From Candidatus Aenigmatarchaeota archaeon (GTDB lineage: Archaea > Aenigmatarchaeota > Aenigmatarchaeia > QMZP01 > QMZT01): a DNA stretch of 64,000 nucleotides. This document shows positions 22,844 to 31,479 of the stretch, piece after piece. Below the pieces are notes generated by a model. That model saw only the letters and a list, made by a program, of their open reading frames with translations, was not told the DNA's origin and ran no database searches. Positions within the stretch are counted from its first letter, which is position 1, and each line of letters opens with the position of its first letter. Made by a program: the position numbers and the translations under genes. Where the stretch lies: the NCBI GenBank assembly GCA_026397315.1, contig JAPLVC010000003.1:41258-105257 (forward strand). The letters run 5' to 3'.

Positions 22844-23405
22844 CCAGAGCTAACGCGGCAAGCCATATCTTCTTGCTCCAGTCCATCACTTTCCTGCCGT
22901 CCAGCGGCCCGAACGGGATGAGGTTGAATATCGCCAGCCATCCGTTTACCGTGCCGATGAACGAGAACAGCTGGAAGCCTGTCCAGAAGTAAAGCGACAG
23001 GGAAAAATACATGACGCAGATGTTGAACACTATGCCTGCTATGCCTATTATGCCTATGTCCTCTATGGTCGGGTTCCTGAACATCCAGTAGCCCGCGAAG
23101 ATGACCGCGCCCGGCGCGGCGAATATCATGTTCCCGTTCGACACGAACGCCATGACCAGCGCTAGCAATAAACCCTGAGGCCACATCTTGTATGCCGAAT
23201 AGAAGCCGCGTTTCCTGGCGATGTATCGATGCGCCATCTCGTGTCCGAAGAAGGCGATGCCTACTCCGAGAAGCGACGTGACTATGAATACAGGGCTCGT
23301 CAGGATTTCCGGATAGGCGAAAACGAAGGTCAGCACTGCCAGTGAAATCAGTATCTCCTTTATCTCCTGCCTCGTGAAATCGAATGGACTCAGCATGCTG
23401 TTCAT
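22809..23405 (-). CDS. Site-2-type membrane metalloprotease, M50 family
   Basis: 198-aa polytopic membrane protein with HExxH in a transmembrane helix (FFGHEMAHRYIARKR, residues ~52-66) and the third zinc-ligand motif (FNLIPFGPLDGRKV, residues ~160-173). About six TM segments. It corresponds to short archaeal M50 proteases that cut transmembrane substrates within the bilayer. No PDZ or CBS domain. Confidence 0.85.
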   Translation of the reverse strand: MNSMLSPFDFTRQEIKEILISLAVLTFVFAYPEILTSPVFIVTSLLGVGIAFFGHEMAHRYIARKRGFYSAYKMWPQGLLLALVMAFVSNGNMIFAAPGAVIFAGYWMFRNPTIEDIGIIGIAGIVFNICVMYFSLSLYFWTGFQLFSFIGTVNGWLAIFNLIPFGPLDGRKVMDWSKKIWLAALALAIAGFAALLFS

Positions 23406-23427
23406 ATGCTCACCTTGAAACCGGCAT

Positions 23428-23529
23428 TTAACCTATTGGAGTTTTTCTGTATTTAACTTTTTTCCTGTAAGTGGCCTTGTATTTCTTCCGCTTCTTGCTC
23501 TCGAAAAATTCAATCTTTCCCTCTTCCAT
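23428..23529 (-). CDS. Possible 33-aa basic protein
   Basis: Frame from ATG 23527-23529 encodes a small lysine/arginine-rich peptide (MEEGKIEFFESKKRKKYKAT, ending RKKVKYRKTPIG). A TTTATTTAAAA box lies about 25 bp upstream, and this AT-rich stretch is shared with the divergent GIDE-domain gene. Size and charge resemble nucleic-acid-binding small proteins; existence is not certain. Confidence 0.4.
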   Translation of the reverse strand: MEEGKIEFFESKKRKKYKATYRKKVKYRKTPIG

Positions 23530-23576
23530 ATTCTCTAATTATCTCGTTTTTTAAATAAAGGCCCAATAAGATAATT

Positions 23577-24407
23577 ATGGCGCTCGAAGGGGACGTTTTC
23601 TTTTACGCACTGGCAGGGCTTGTAGCAGGACTAGTGCTTTTCATCCTTGGCCTGAAGTGGTTCAGGCAGAAGCAGCTCATGGACAACACGCCGACTTCGA
23701 AGGTTCGCTCGTTAGCGATGGGGCTCGTCGAAATATACGGCGAGGTCGTGGCTGCCAAAGGACGGCTGCTCAAAAGCCCGTTCACTGACAACGACTGCGT
23801 ATATTACAGATACACTATAGAGGAGCAGAGAAAAGGCAAGGGCGGCGGGATGTCGGGCATACCCGGCAGCGTAGTCATGGGCGAGAATCCAGGGAGCTTC
23901 GCCACCGGTGGCTCGTGGGCGGTCGTGCGCAAGGGCGAGGAGAGGACGCAGTTCTTTCTGAAGGACGAGACGGCTCTCGTTCTGGTCGACCCGGACGGCG
24001 CGAAGGTGGACATACCCAAGGACGCGGAATATAGTTCGGGCTTTGGCAGGGACCCGCCGGTTCAGGTCACCAATTTCCTCAAAAGCCAAGGCGTCAGCCA
24101 CGAAAGCTTCTTCGGCCTCAACAAGACTATGAGATATCGCGAGTTCTTCATCGCCCCGAAAGACAAGCTCTACATAATGGGCACGGCTGGCGACAACCCG
24201 TTCGTGGACGAGCTTACCGCGAAGAACAGCGTCGACGACGTGATGATACAGAAAGGCAAGAACGACAGGTTCTATTACATATCGGACAAGCAGGAGAAGG
24301 ACATCGTATCCGGCCTGCGGTGGAAGTCGCTGGGAGGCATATGCGGCGGCATAGCGCTTGTCGCCATCGGGCTTTTTGTCATTTTCTTCCAGACCGGAAT
24401 GCTGTAA
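23577..24407 (+). CDS. GIDE-domain membrane protein (E3-ligase-like)
   Basis: 276 aa. N-terminal TM (VFFYALAGLVAGLVLFILGL), a GIDE-type middle region (VEIYGEVVAAKGRLLKSPF ... DCVYYRYTIEEQRK, residues ~45-85) and a C-terminal TM (GICGGIALVAIGLFVIFF). In mitochondria GIDE is joined to a RING ubiquitin ligase; archaeal proteins have no RING and their role is unknown. TATA TTTAAATAAAG 25 bp upstream. Confidence 0.7.
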   Translation: MALEGDVFFYALAGLVAGLVLFILGLKWFRQKQLMDNTPTSKVRSLAMGLVEIYGEVVAAKGRLLKSPFTDNDCVYYRYTIEEQRKGKGGGMSGIPGSVVMGENPGSFATGGSWAVVRKGEERTQFFLKDETALVLVDPDGAKVDIPKDAEYSSGFGRDPPVQVTNFLKSQGVSHESFFGLNKTMRYREFFIAPKDKLYIMGTAGDNPFVDELTAKNSVDDVMIQKGKNDRFYYISDKQEKDIVSGLRWKSLGGICGGIALVAIGLFVIFFQTGML

Positions 24408-24413
24408 TCGCGC

Positions 24414-24824
24414 TTAAACATCATGAGCTAATTCACGTTCAATGGCGTCATGCATCGTTTTCAGGTCTTTTACGTGGCTCAATATTCTTTTTTTCATCCA
24501 TTCCTTATCCAAAGTTTCCTTGTCATATTCGTCATCTATAACTCCCAGTTCTTTAGCGTTATTGTAAGTTTTTTCGCCAACTCTTTCCTTGAATCTTACG
24601 CCATCCTGGTTGGCTTTTACAAGATCGAAATAGCCTTTTAACCCTTCGAGTTTATATCTCATGAGCCTTATGTCCCCTTCTAAATGCACACTCTTTTTTC
24701 CATTCGTTAGAAGTTGCGGAAGCTCAAGATATTTTTTTTCAATTGGGTCGAAATACGCTCTTTTGAGAAGATCTATGCACACGTATTTTTTGCAATCTGG
24801 CGATATTCCAAAGTACATAAGCAT
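24414..24824 (-). CDS. Unrecognised 136-aa protein
   Basis: Soluble, mostly helical in the C-terminal two thirds (DKETLDKEWMKKRILSHVKD), no recognised motif. Slightly AT-richer than its neighbours. Convergent with the GIDE-domain gene, 6-bp gap. Confidence 0.6.
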   Translation of the reverse strand: MLMYFGISPDCKKYVCIDLLKRAYFDPIEKKYLELPQLLTNGKKSVHLEGDIRLMRYKLEGLKGYFDLVKANQDGVRFKERVGEKTYNNAKELGVIDDEYDKETLDKEWMKKRILSHVKDLKTMHDAIERELAHDV

Positions 24825-24888
24825 TTAAAAATGGAAAAAGTTTAATATACACATATTACATATAGACAGAATAGGATGGTGATGCCGT

Positions 24889-25458
24889 ATGGCGTTCGGT
24901 CTTGAGTTGATAATCTTGATTGTGCTTGGCCTTGTAGCTTTAGTCATTGTTTTCTACGTGATTTCCGTTTTCAACGGGCTGGTGCGCCTGAAGAACAACA
25001 TCAAGAAGTCGCTCTCTAACATAGAAGTCTTATTGAAGCAGAGGGTCGACGAGCTGCCGAAGCTTATCGAATCTGTCAAAGGATACATGAAGCACGAGCG
25101 CGGCACGCTGACTGAGCTCACGAAAGCGCGAACTGAGTTCATGAACGCGAAGACGCTGCCTGAGAAAGCGAAAGCCGACGGCATCATATCCGGCGCGCTC
25201 AAGACGATATTCGCGGTCGCGGAGAACTACCCGAACCTCAAGGCGAACGAGAACTTCATTCAGCTCCAGACGAGGATAAGCGGCATCGAGAACGAGCTGG
25301 CTGACCGCCGCGAATTCTACAACGATTCCGTCAATACATACAACATCCGCATACAGTCAATCCCTGATAGATTCGTCGCGGGCATGCTGGGCTACACGCC
25401 TGAAGAATTATTCAAGGCGACGGAAGCCGAGAAGCGCGACGTGGAAGTGAAGTTCTGA
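24889..25458 (+). CDS. lemA: LemA family protein
   Basis: 189 aa. One N-terminal TM (LIILIVLGLVALVIVFYVIS) then the LemA helical bundle: YNGLVRLKNNIKKSLSNIEV-like segment, QRVDELPKLIESVKGYMKHE, and the conserved end SIPDRFVAGMLGYTPEELF. Membrane-associated family of uncertain function. Shine-Dalgarno GGATGGTGATG precedes the ATG. Confidence 0.93.
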   Translation: MAFGLELIILIVLGLVALVIVFYVISVFNGLVRLKNNIKKSLSNIEVLLKQRVDELPKLIESVKGYMKHERGTLTELTKARTEFMNAKTLPEKAKADGIISGALKTIFAVAENYPNLKANENFIQLQTRISGIENELADRREFYNDSVNTYNIRIQSIPDRFVAGMLGYTPEELFKATEAEKRDVEVKF

Positions 25459-25525
25459 ACCGGGCTTTCGGTCAAAGCCGAACAAAAACGCAAGACTATT
25501 TAATGAGGCCTGCCAAGATTAGTGC

Positions 25526-27766
25526 ATGAAAGGCAAAATGGTTCTTGGCTCAAAAAAAGGTTTCGCAGGAATAGCTGTTTTTTTTGTTCTGGCTCTTCTG
25601 GTCAGCGGGACGGTCGCGTATTACGCTTACACTTCCAACCCGCAGCCGGTCGAACGGCTGGAAAAGTTCGGCTCGTGCAACGCTATAACCGACAAGCTGA
25701 AGGACATCCAGACCAGGACTCAGAATTATTACGCGCTGCAGGGCGGCCTTATGAGAACCTTCGGCGCAGTTGGCGCTCCAATGGCCATGGCCGAGAATGC
25801 GGCTAAGGATTCCAGCGCGAACGGTGCCGGAACTGGCGGTGGCGGAGTCGCTTACTCAGAGACTAACGTCCAGGTCGAGGGCGTAGATGAAGCGGACATA
25901 GTCAAGACTGACGGTCAGTATATTTACACCATAACGACTTCTTACGGATATTACGGCAACCAAAACAGCACTCTTGTCATAGCAAAAGCATACCCAGCCG
26001 ATGAAGCTGCGATACTAAGCGAGCTTGACCTTGGCGAATTCTATCCTCAGGAAATGTTCATACAGAGCAATCACGTTCTCATATTCGGCAGCACGAACAA
26101 GCAGATTCCCCTCACCGAGGAAGAAATGGCTGCATCAGGCGGCTCGGGCAGTTCAGGCTCATCTGGCTCCGCAGCACCAGACTCTCCCACAGCGGAAAAA
26201 ATGATAGCGCCACCTTATTATCAGCCCTATCGCTACATCCAGCTCGCAACCGTGAGAATCTACGACGTCGCGGACAAGGCCAATCCATCATTAGTCCGCT
26301 CTGTCGATTTCGAGGGCAATTACCTTTCATCGAGGAAGATTGGCTCATACGTTTATTTCATCGTTAACTCCTACCCGAACTACGCCATAATGCCGGTGCT
26401 TTACAGGGGCGCTGCCGCCACCGATGAAGGGCAGGCTTCAACCAGCGTAAGCGCAGAAGACATAGTGCCGGAATTCAGGGACAGGAAAGCAGGCGACGTT
26501 TCCAAGGAAACTGAACTGGTAAATACTGTTGGCTGCGACGAGGTGGCGTATTTCGAGCCGGTCAACCCCGAGAACTTCATAACCATAGCTTCAATTTCAA
26601 TGGACGACACGCAAGCGGAAGTTGAGAAACAAGTCATAATGGGTTCCGGCCAGAGCGTTTATGCATCGCTTTCGAACATCTACATAGCGGAGACCAACTA
26701 CCCGATGTGGATGGCTTACGACGAGACGAACCCGATCCAGCCGACTGAGACGACGCTTATCCACAAGTTCGCGCTTAGCAACGGCCAGATAACGCACATC
26801 GGCCACATGGAGGCGCCGGGTCACATACTCAACCAGTTCTCCATGGACGAGTACGATAGTCACTTCCGCATAGCCACGACCATAAGCGAAACCTGGTCGC
26901 GCATGGGACAGGAGGCGGCCAAGAGCAAGAACAACGTCTACATATTCGGCGACGACCTCAAGATGACAGGCAAGATCGAGGACATCGCTCCGGGCGAGAG
27001 CATTTACTCCGCGAGGTTCATGGGAGCGCGCGGCTACCTAGTCACGTTCAAGAGAGTCGACCCGCTTTTCGTGCTCGACCTTTCGGACCCTTCGAATCCT
27101 CAGATACTGGGCAAGCTGAAAATCCCAGGCTATTCAGACTATCTCCACCCGTATGACGAAAACCACATAATCGGCATAGGCAAGGAAGTCGACGAGAGCA
27201 TAGACGCGGACAAGGTCCACGAGTCAGATGCGGTCTACTACACGGCGATACAGGGAGTCAAGATAGCGATATTCGACGTGACTGACGTCGCGAACCCTGT
27301 AGAGATGCACAAGGTCGTGATAGGAGACCGCGGGACCGATTCGTACGCCCTCAGCGACCACAAGGCTTTCTTGTTCGACAAGGAGAAGAACCTGCTGGTC
27401 GTTCCCATACTGCTGGCACAAATATCTGAGAAGCAGAAAGAGGAAGGCCTGCAACAGGGATGGCTGCCAGACGGCGAATACACGTACCAGGGCGCGTACG
27501 TTTACGACCTTACGCTGGAGAACGGGTTCCAGCTTAAAGGACGCGTTACGCATTACGACGACAACCAGACGTTCCAGAAGGCCGGATACTATTACTTCGG
27601 CGACGACTATTCGGTGAAGCGTTCGCTCTACATAGACAACATCCTATACACCATATCCGGCATGAAGATAAAGCTCAATTCGCTGGACGACGTGTCAGAG
27701 ATAAAGCAGCTGGTCTTTACGAAGAATGTTTCGCAGTCGCCAGGACCTATTGAATACTTGAAATAA
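25526..27766 (+). CDS. Secreted beta-propeller domain protein
   Basis: 746 aa. N-terminal anchor (AGIAVFFVLALLVSGTVAYYAY) and an extracytoplasmic beta-propeller of the PF09826 type, with signature VQVEGVDEADIVKTDGQYIY at residues ~115-134 and repeated strands such as GARGYLVTFKRVDPLFVLDL. A glycine/serine linker sits near residue 210. Family members are archaeal and bacterial surface proteins of unknown function. CTATTTAATG about 27 bp upstream suggests a leaderless mRNA; a terminator follows the stop. Confidence 0.88.
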   Translation: MKGKMVLGSKKGFAGIAVFFVLALLVSGTVAYYAYTSNPQPVERLEKFGSCNAITDKLKDIQTRTQNYYALQGGLMRTFGAVGAPMAMAENAAKDSSANGAGTGGGGVAYSETNVQVEGVDEADIVKTDGQYIYTITTSYGYYGNQNSTLVIAKAYPADEAAILSELDLGEFYPQEMFIQSNHVLIFGSTNKQIPLTEEEMAASGGSGSSGSSGSAAPDSPTAEKMIAPPYYQPYRYIQLATVRIYDVADKANPSLVRSVDFEGNYLSSRKIGSYVYFIVNSYPNYAIMPVLYRGAAATDEGQASTSVSAEDIVPEFRDRKAGDVSKETELVNTVGCDEVAYFEPVNPENFITIASISMDDTQAEVEKQVIMGSGQSVYASLSNIYIAETNYPMWMAYDETNPIQPTETTLIHKFALSNGQITHIGHMEAPGHILNQFSMDEYDSHFRIATTISETWSRMGQEAAKSKNNVYIFGDDLKMTGKIEDIAPGESIYSARFMGARGYLVTFKRVDPLFVLDLSDPSNPQILGKLKIPGYSDYLHPYDENHIIGIGKEVDESIDADKVHESDAVYYTAIQGVKIAIFDVTDVANPVEMHKVVIGDRGTDSYALSDHKAFLFDKEKNLLVVPILLAQISEKQKEEGLQQGWLPDGEYTYQGAYVYDLTLENGFQLKGRVTHYDDNQTFQKAGYYYFGDDYSVKRSLYIDNILYTISGMKIKLNSLDDVSEIKQLVFTKNVSQSPGPIEYLK

Positions 27767-27795
27767 GCCGGTTTTTTTGCGGCTTTTTCTTTCCC
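27766..27795 (+). terminator. Hairpin-plus-T-tract terminator
   Basis: AGCCG (27766-27770) and CGGCT (27780-27784) form a stem around a T-rich loop, followed by TTTTCTTT. It starts within the stop codon of the beta-propeller gene and is followed by a convergent gene. Confidence 0.55.
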
Positions 27796-27796
27796 T

Positions 27797-27991
27797 TTAT
27801 TTTTTCCACTTCTTGCCGAACCTGCCCACGTTCATCGCGACCAGCCAAACGGCAATCATCATTATGGCGAAGAACGCAGGCGCGTACGCGCGGAACGCTT
27901 CAAGCGTCGAGCCGAACCACAACACCATTATGACGGACACCAGAACCAGTATTATCATGATGTTCAGGTCGCGCTCTTTCTCGTAGTCCAT
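27797..27991 (-). CDS. 64-aa two-helix membrane protein
   Basis: Two hydrophobic helices (IMIILVLVSVIMVLWFGS and APAFFAIMMIAVWLVAM) after a short charged start MDYEKERDLN and ending in a basic tail (GRFGKKWKK). No family recognised. Start 27991 chosen over 28024 because the upstream residues break the charged N-terminus. Confidence 0.6.
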   Translation of the reverse strand: MDYEKERDLNIMIILVLVSVIMVLWFGSTLEAFRAYAPAFFAIMMIAVWLVAMNVGRFGKKWKK

Positions 27992-28053
27992 GCATATTAT
28001 TTGTGAGCGGCGGAATAAATCCATATTAAATACGCTGACAATATTAACACATC

Positions 28054-28779
28054 ATGAAGCCGCTTACATTGTCGCCGTCGTCCATCTCCATTTTCAGGGA
28101 CTGTCCGCGCTGCTTCTGGCTGCAGTTCAACCGTGGCATAAAGAGGCCGGACACGATTTTCCCCTCGCTTCCGGCGGGCATGGACCGGGTCCTGAAGATG
28201 CATTTCGACAGGCACAGGGCCGACCGCTCGCTTCCGGAGGAGCTGCACGGCAAGTTCCAGGGCTCGCTGTTCGACGACCTTAAACTCCTGGAAATATGGC
28301 GCAACAACTACAAGGGCTTGCGCTACAAAGACGAGCGGACCGGCGCCACGCTCATGGGCGCGCTCGACGATCTTTTCGTGACCAGCGAAGGGAAATACGC
28401 GCCGCTGGACTTCAAGACACGTGGCTACCCGAGGAAAGACGATACTCATTCGTATTACCAGCACCAGATGGACATATACTCGTTCCTGCTGGAGAAGAAT
28501 TCGCTGGTCCCTGCGGATTTCGCGATCCTCATATTCTTCCACCCGACCGGCGTCGACGAGCGGCATAACGTCATCTTTGACGCAGACCCTGTGAAAGTCG
28601 CGGTAGACCGCGCGCGCGGCGAGAAGCTTTTCCTGTCCGCGGTCGCATGCCTTAACGGGGCAGAGCCGCCGTCGGCGAAGGAATGCGGTTTCTGCCAGTG
28701 GGCGGAGAAGCTGAACCATAAGGAAGAGAAGCAGGCAAACAAAACGGAAAAGAAAAACAACCTTTTCGATTTCGCCTGA
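28054..28779 (+). CDS. Cas4-like PD-(D/E)XK nuclease with four cysteines
   Basis: 241 aa. Cys17 and Cys20 (DCPRC) at the N-terminus and a C-terminal ECGFC pair could hold an Fe-S cluster, as in Cas4/AddB-type nucleases. Catalytic residues: MGALDDLF (D105/D106), APLDFKT (D119, K121) and QMDIY (QxxxY, 138-142). There is no CRISPR array or cas gene nearby, so it is a stand-alone RecB-like repair nuclease rather than part of an adaptation module. The C-terminal tail is lysine-rich. Confidence 0.8.
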   Translation: MKPLTLSPSSISIFRDCPRCFWLQFNRGIKRPDTIFPSLPAGMDRVLKMHFDRHRADRSLPEELHGKFQGSLFDDLKLLEIWRNNYKGLRYKDERTGATLMGALDDLFVTSEGKYAPLDFKTRGYPRKDDTHSYYQHQMDIYSFLLEKNSLVPADFAILIFFHPTGVDERHNVIFDADPVKVAVDRARGEKLFLSAVACLNGAEPPSAKECGFCQWAEKLNHKEEKQANKTEKKNNLFDFA

Positions 28780-28818
28780 TGCGCCACATTTAAATAATCG
28801 GTCCTCAATAATTATTTC

Positions 28819-29280
28819 ATGAAAACTTTGGTCATTTTTTATTCGCGCACAGGTAACACTAGAAAAGTCGCTGATGAAATAGCGAAAGTGTTTGGCTGCG
28901 ACACTGAGGAACTCGCGGACACCAAGAAGAGAGCGGGCATTTTGCATTACCTGTCATCTGGCCGAGACGCCCAGAAGGAGATGCTAACGACTCTCGTGGA
29001 GCCGAAAAACGACCCTTCCAAATACGATCTCGTCGTAATAGGCACTCCCGTGTGGGCAAGCAAGATGTCAGTCCCCGTCAGAGCATATCTGCATCTTAAG
29101 AAGGATAGTTTCAAGAAAGTCGCCTTCTTCTACACCGCGGGCAGCCAGAACGACAAAATATTCCCGGACATGAGCAAGGTCTGCGGCAAAACGCCTGTCG
29201 CGACTCTCGGCCTGTCAGCAGCGGAAATCAGGAAAGGCGACAGCGCCCAGAAGATAAAAGAGTTTTTGGAAAAATTGTAA
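28819..29280 (+). CDS. Flavodoxin-like protein
   Basis: 153-aa FMN-binding flavodoxin fold: phosphate-binding loop YSRTGNTRKVADEI at residues 8-21 and the FMN loop VVIGTPVWASKMSVPV. An electron carrier or FMN-dependent quinone reductase-like protein; electron partners are not in the window. Short single-domain form. Confidence 0.85.
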   Translation: MKTLVIFYSRTGNTRKVADEIAKVFGCDTEELADTKKRAGILHYLSSGRDAQKEMLTTLVEPKNDPSKYDLVVIGTPVWASKMSVPVRAYLHLKKDSFKKVAFFYTAGSQNDKIFPDMSKVCGKTPVATLGLSAAEIRKGDSAQKIKEFLEKL

Positions 29281-29290
29281 ACCACCCATC

Positions 29291-29587
29291 TCAGTTGGCA
29301 TTTGTTTTTTTGTGTCTTGCATATCGAATTTGCCCATAGGCATCGCCAGCCTCGTGATCATACCAGTATTTCTTGAGCAGCTTGCGGTATTCCATGACTT
29401 CCGGTGTTGCCCATGTTTCAGGATCGCTTTTCGAGAGTCTGACAAGATAATTAAAGACGCCATATGCCTTCCTCTGACCCGCCGGGTTCGCCATGTCAAG
29501 CTGGACTTTCAACCCTTCAAAAGGCATTGAGGTCTGTATGGCGTATTTTATCTTCTCTATTTCAGGAACTGTGTAAATCACTGCCAT
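29291..29587 (-). CDS. Unrecognised 98-aa protein
   Basis: Soluble helical protein (VPEIEKIKYAIQTSMPFEGL near the start, YRKLLKKYWYDHEAGDAYGQ near the end), no known motif. Convergent with the flavodoxin gene. Confidence 0.6.
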   Translation of the reverse strand: MAVIYTVPEIEKIKYAIQTSMPFEGLKVQLDMANPAGQRKAYGVFNYLVRLSKSDPETWATPEVMEYRKLLKKYWYDHEAGDAYGQIRYARHKKTNAN

Positions 29588-29628
29588 GAAAAGCTTTCGA
29601 TAAAAAGTTTTTTAAGCCAGCCGTTGCC

Positions 29629-30552
29629 TCAGATGGCGTGGCCTTTGCCTATAAGATGCAGTTTCTTCGCGTTCAGGTCTAGCAGCAGGAACACGTCGCT
29701 CCCCGTGTACGCCAGCGGCTTCTCGGCCTCTATGACCAGCGAGCTGTCCGTGATTTCAGAAACTTTCACTGGCACGGTCTGCATGCCCACGGAGACGTGG
29801 AGCATCCCTTCCGTGAGCTTTTCCGCGTAGAACTTGCTCTTCTCAAACGAAAGTTTAATTCTGGTCCCGGTTTTCACGCTTCCGGGAACGCAAAGGACCG
29901 CGCCTCTTTTCAACTCGTCTATGGACGCGCCCTTGAGCGCGAGACCGACGCGCGAGCCTGCGTCAGCCGAATCGAAATCCTTGTCGTGCATCTGTATTGA
30001 GCGGACCACGATCTCTTTGCCGGCTGGCAAGAGCATGAGCTTGTCGTGCTTCTTCAGTACGCCTCTCTTCACAAACCCCAGTATGACTTCTCCGACGCCT
30101 TTGACTGCGAAGGAATGGTCTATCGTGACCAGCGTCGGGAGAGCGACGTCCCTCACGACGTCGATTTTTTCCAGCGTGGCCATTATCTCAAGCGCGTTGC
30201 GCTGCTTGACCACGAACGACTCCAGCGACGTGTCTTTGGTCAGCTTTATCGCCTGGCATATGTCAGTCCCAGCGGGCACGATGCATATGCCCTTCTTTAT
30301 GCCCATCGCGTCCAGCATGAGTATCGTCTCCCCGACTTCGGAGGTCATGCTGGCGAACGAGACGATAGCCGCGTCTATGCACGCCATTATCTGCACCTTC
30401 GCGGCTAGCTTGTCGTCCACGGGCTGCAAAAAGGTGAATATCGCGTCGTCAGTCTTGCGGTTGAACATGCGTATGTCGCTTACAGTCCCCTTTTTCGCAA
30501 TCTCGTTAGCCAGCGTCTCGTCATGGAAAACGCCGACAGTGAGGTTTTTCAT
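29629..30552 (-). CDS. EF-Tu/SelB-like protein without GTP-binding loop
   Basis: 307 aa aligned in style to translational GTPases (domain 1 remnant, then beta-barrel domains: SFAVKGVGEVILGFVKRGVL, GSVKTGTRIKLSF, MQTVPVKVSEIT). The N-terminal domain lacks the GxxxxGK P-loop and the DxxG and NKxD motifs, so it should not hydrolyse GTP. Such degenerate EF-Tu paralogs are known in archaea; the role is unknown. Complete frame, so not a decayed gene. Confidence 0.75.
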   Translation of the reverse strand: MKNLTVGVFHDETLANEIAKKGTVSDIRMFNRKTDDAIFTFLQPVDDKLAAKVQIMACIDAAIVSFASMTSEVGETILMLDAMGIKKGICIVPAGTDICQAIKLTKDTSLESFVVKQRNALEIMATLEKIDVVRDVALPTLVTIDHSFAVKGVGEVILGFVKRGVLKKHDKLMLLPAGKEIVVRSIQMHDKDFDSADAGSRVGLALKGASIDELKRGAVLCVPGSVKTGTRIKLSFEKSKFYAEKLTEGMLHVSVGMQTVPVKVSEITDSSLVIEAEKPLAYTGSDVFLLLDLNAKKLHLIGKGHAI

Positions 30553-30646
30553 GGACTAGTTTTGTTGTTCATAATTTAAAAAAGATTTTCGGTTTTCTCC
30601 GAACAAAAAGCTGCCGGTTTATAAGACGGCTTAACTGATTGTTATT

Positions 30647-31150
30647 ATGGAAAGGAAAACTCTTGTTTATGGCTTGTTCATGATACTGATAATAATAACG
30701 GTCGGCGTGGCCGGCTGCGTCAGCGGCCAGCCGAAGGCATGCACCGAGGAAGCGAAGCTCTGTCCCGACGGAAGTTACGTGGGACGCGACTCTAACAACA
30801 ACTGTGCGTTCACGCCATGCCCGGGCGAAGGCACGCAACTGGCCAATCCTGCGTCGGTAAACTGCATCAACAACGGCGGAAAGCTTGATATCGTGACTGC
30901 GGAAGACGGCAGCCAAAGCGGCATGTGCACTTTTGAGGATGGCTTCTCCTGCGAGGAATGGGCTTATTACAGGGGAGAATGCCCTCCGTTCAGGCACATA
31001 TGCACGGATGAAGAAAAGGCGGCACAAAACTGCACAACGGCATACGAGCCCGAATGCGGAAACAACGGTGTCACATACAGCAACGGATGCCTGGCATGCG
31101 CGAGCAATAACATAACCTTGTGGAGCCACGGAAAATGCCTCACAGTGTAA
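30647..31150 (+). CDS. Lipoprotein with DUF333-like and Kazal-like domains
   Basis: 167 aa. Signal peptide with lipobox (ITVGVAGCVSG). A cysteine-containing DUF333-like module (ANPASVNCINNGGKLDIVTA ... GMCTFEDG ... EEWAYYRGEC, residues ~65-111) is followed by a Kazal-type module (YEPECGNNGVTYSNGCLACA, residues ~133-152). Fourteen or so cysteines imply an exported, disulphide-rich protein. Kazal domains inhibit serine proteases, so it may protect the cell surface; not demonstrated. Confidence 0.78.
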   Translation: MERKTLVYGLFMILIIITVGVAGCVSGQPKACTEEAKLCPDGSYVGRDSNNNCAFTPCPGEGTQLANPASVNCINNGGKLDIVTAEDGSQSGMCTFEDGFSCEEWAYYRGECPPFRHICTDEEKAAQNCTTAYEPECGNNGVTYSNGCLACASNNITLWSHGKCLTV

Positions 31151-31193
31151 ACGCGCGATTAATTTTTCTAAAACACAGATTCAAGACTTGCTC

Positions 31194-31304
31194 ATGGACA
31201 TCCTACCCGAGATAGCCAAAAGAAAAAGCCCGCTGGTTTTCGACGAAACGAAAGATGTTGAGAAGGCGAAGCAAGACGGCAACTCATCAAATTCAAAAAG
31301 CTGA
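31194..31304 (+). pseudogene. Short fragment, probably decayed
   Basis: A 36-codon frame (MDILPEIAKRKSPLVFDETK...) whose start looks like a nitroreductase N-terminus but which ends after a low-complexity NSSNSKS. The downstream 130 bp has stops in all forward frames. Best read as a remnant; the rest of 31305-31440 holds nothing recognisable. Confidence 0.3.
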
Positions 31305-31479
31305 TGCCCAACAAAAAAACGCATCTCTTTTATTACATCGGCCAAACCGGCCTTATGGATGAAGTCTTAATGTGATTCTTGTCAAGGATAAAAAAATTCG
31401 CATGCAATATATAATCAGGGTTGTTCTCCGGGTGGGGTAAATCTTTTCGAAAAGGGAAGCAACGTTAACGTGCATAGTT

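Noticed and set aside
28044..28947. Reading frames antisense to the Cas4-like and flavodoxin genes
   Set aside because: The plus-strand proteins have complete catalytic motifs; the antisense frames have none.
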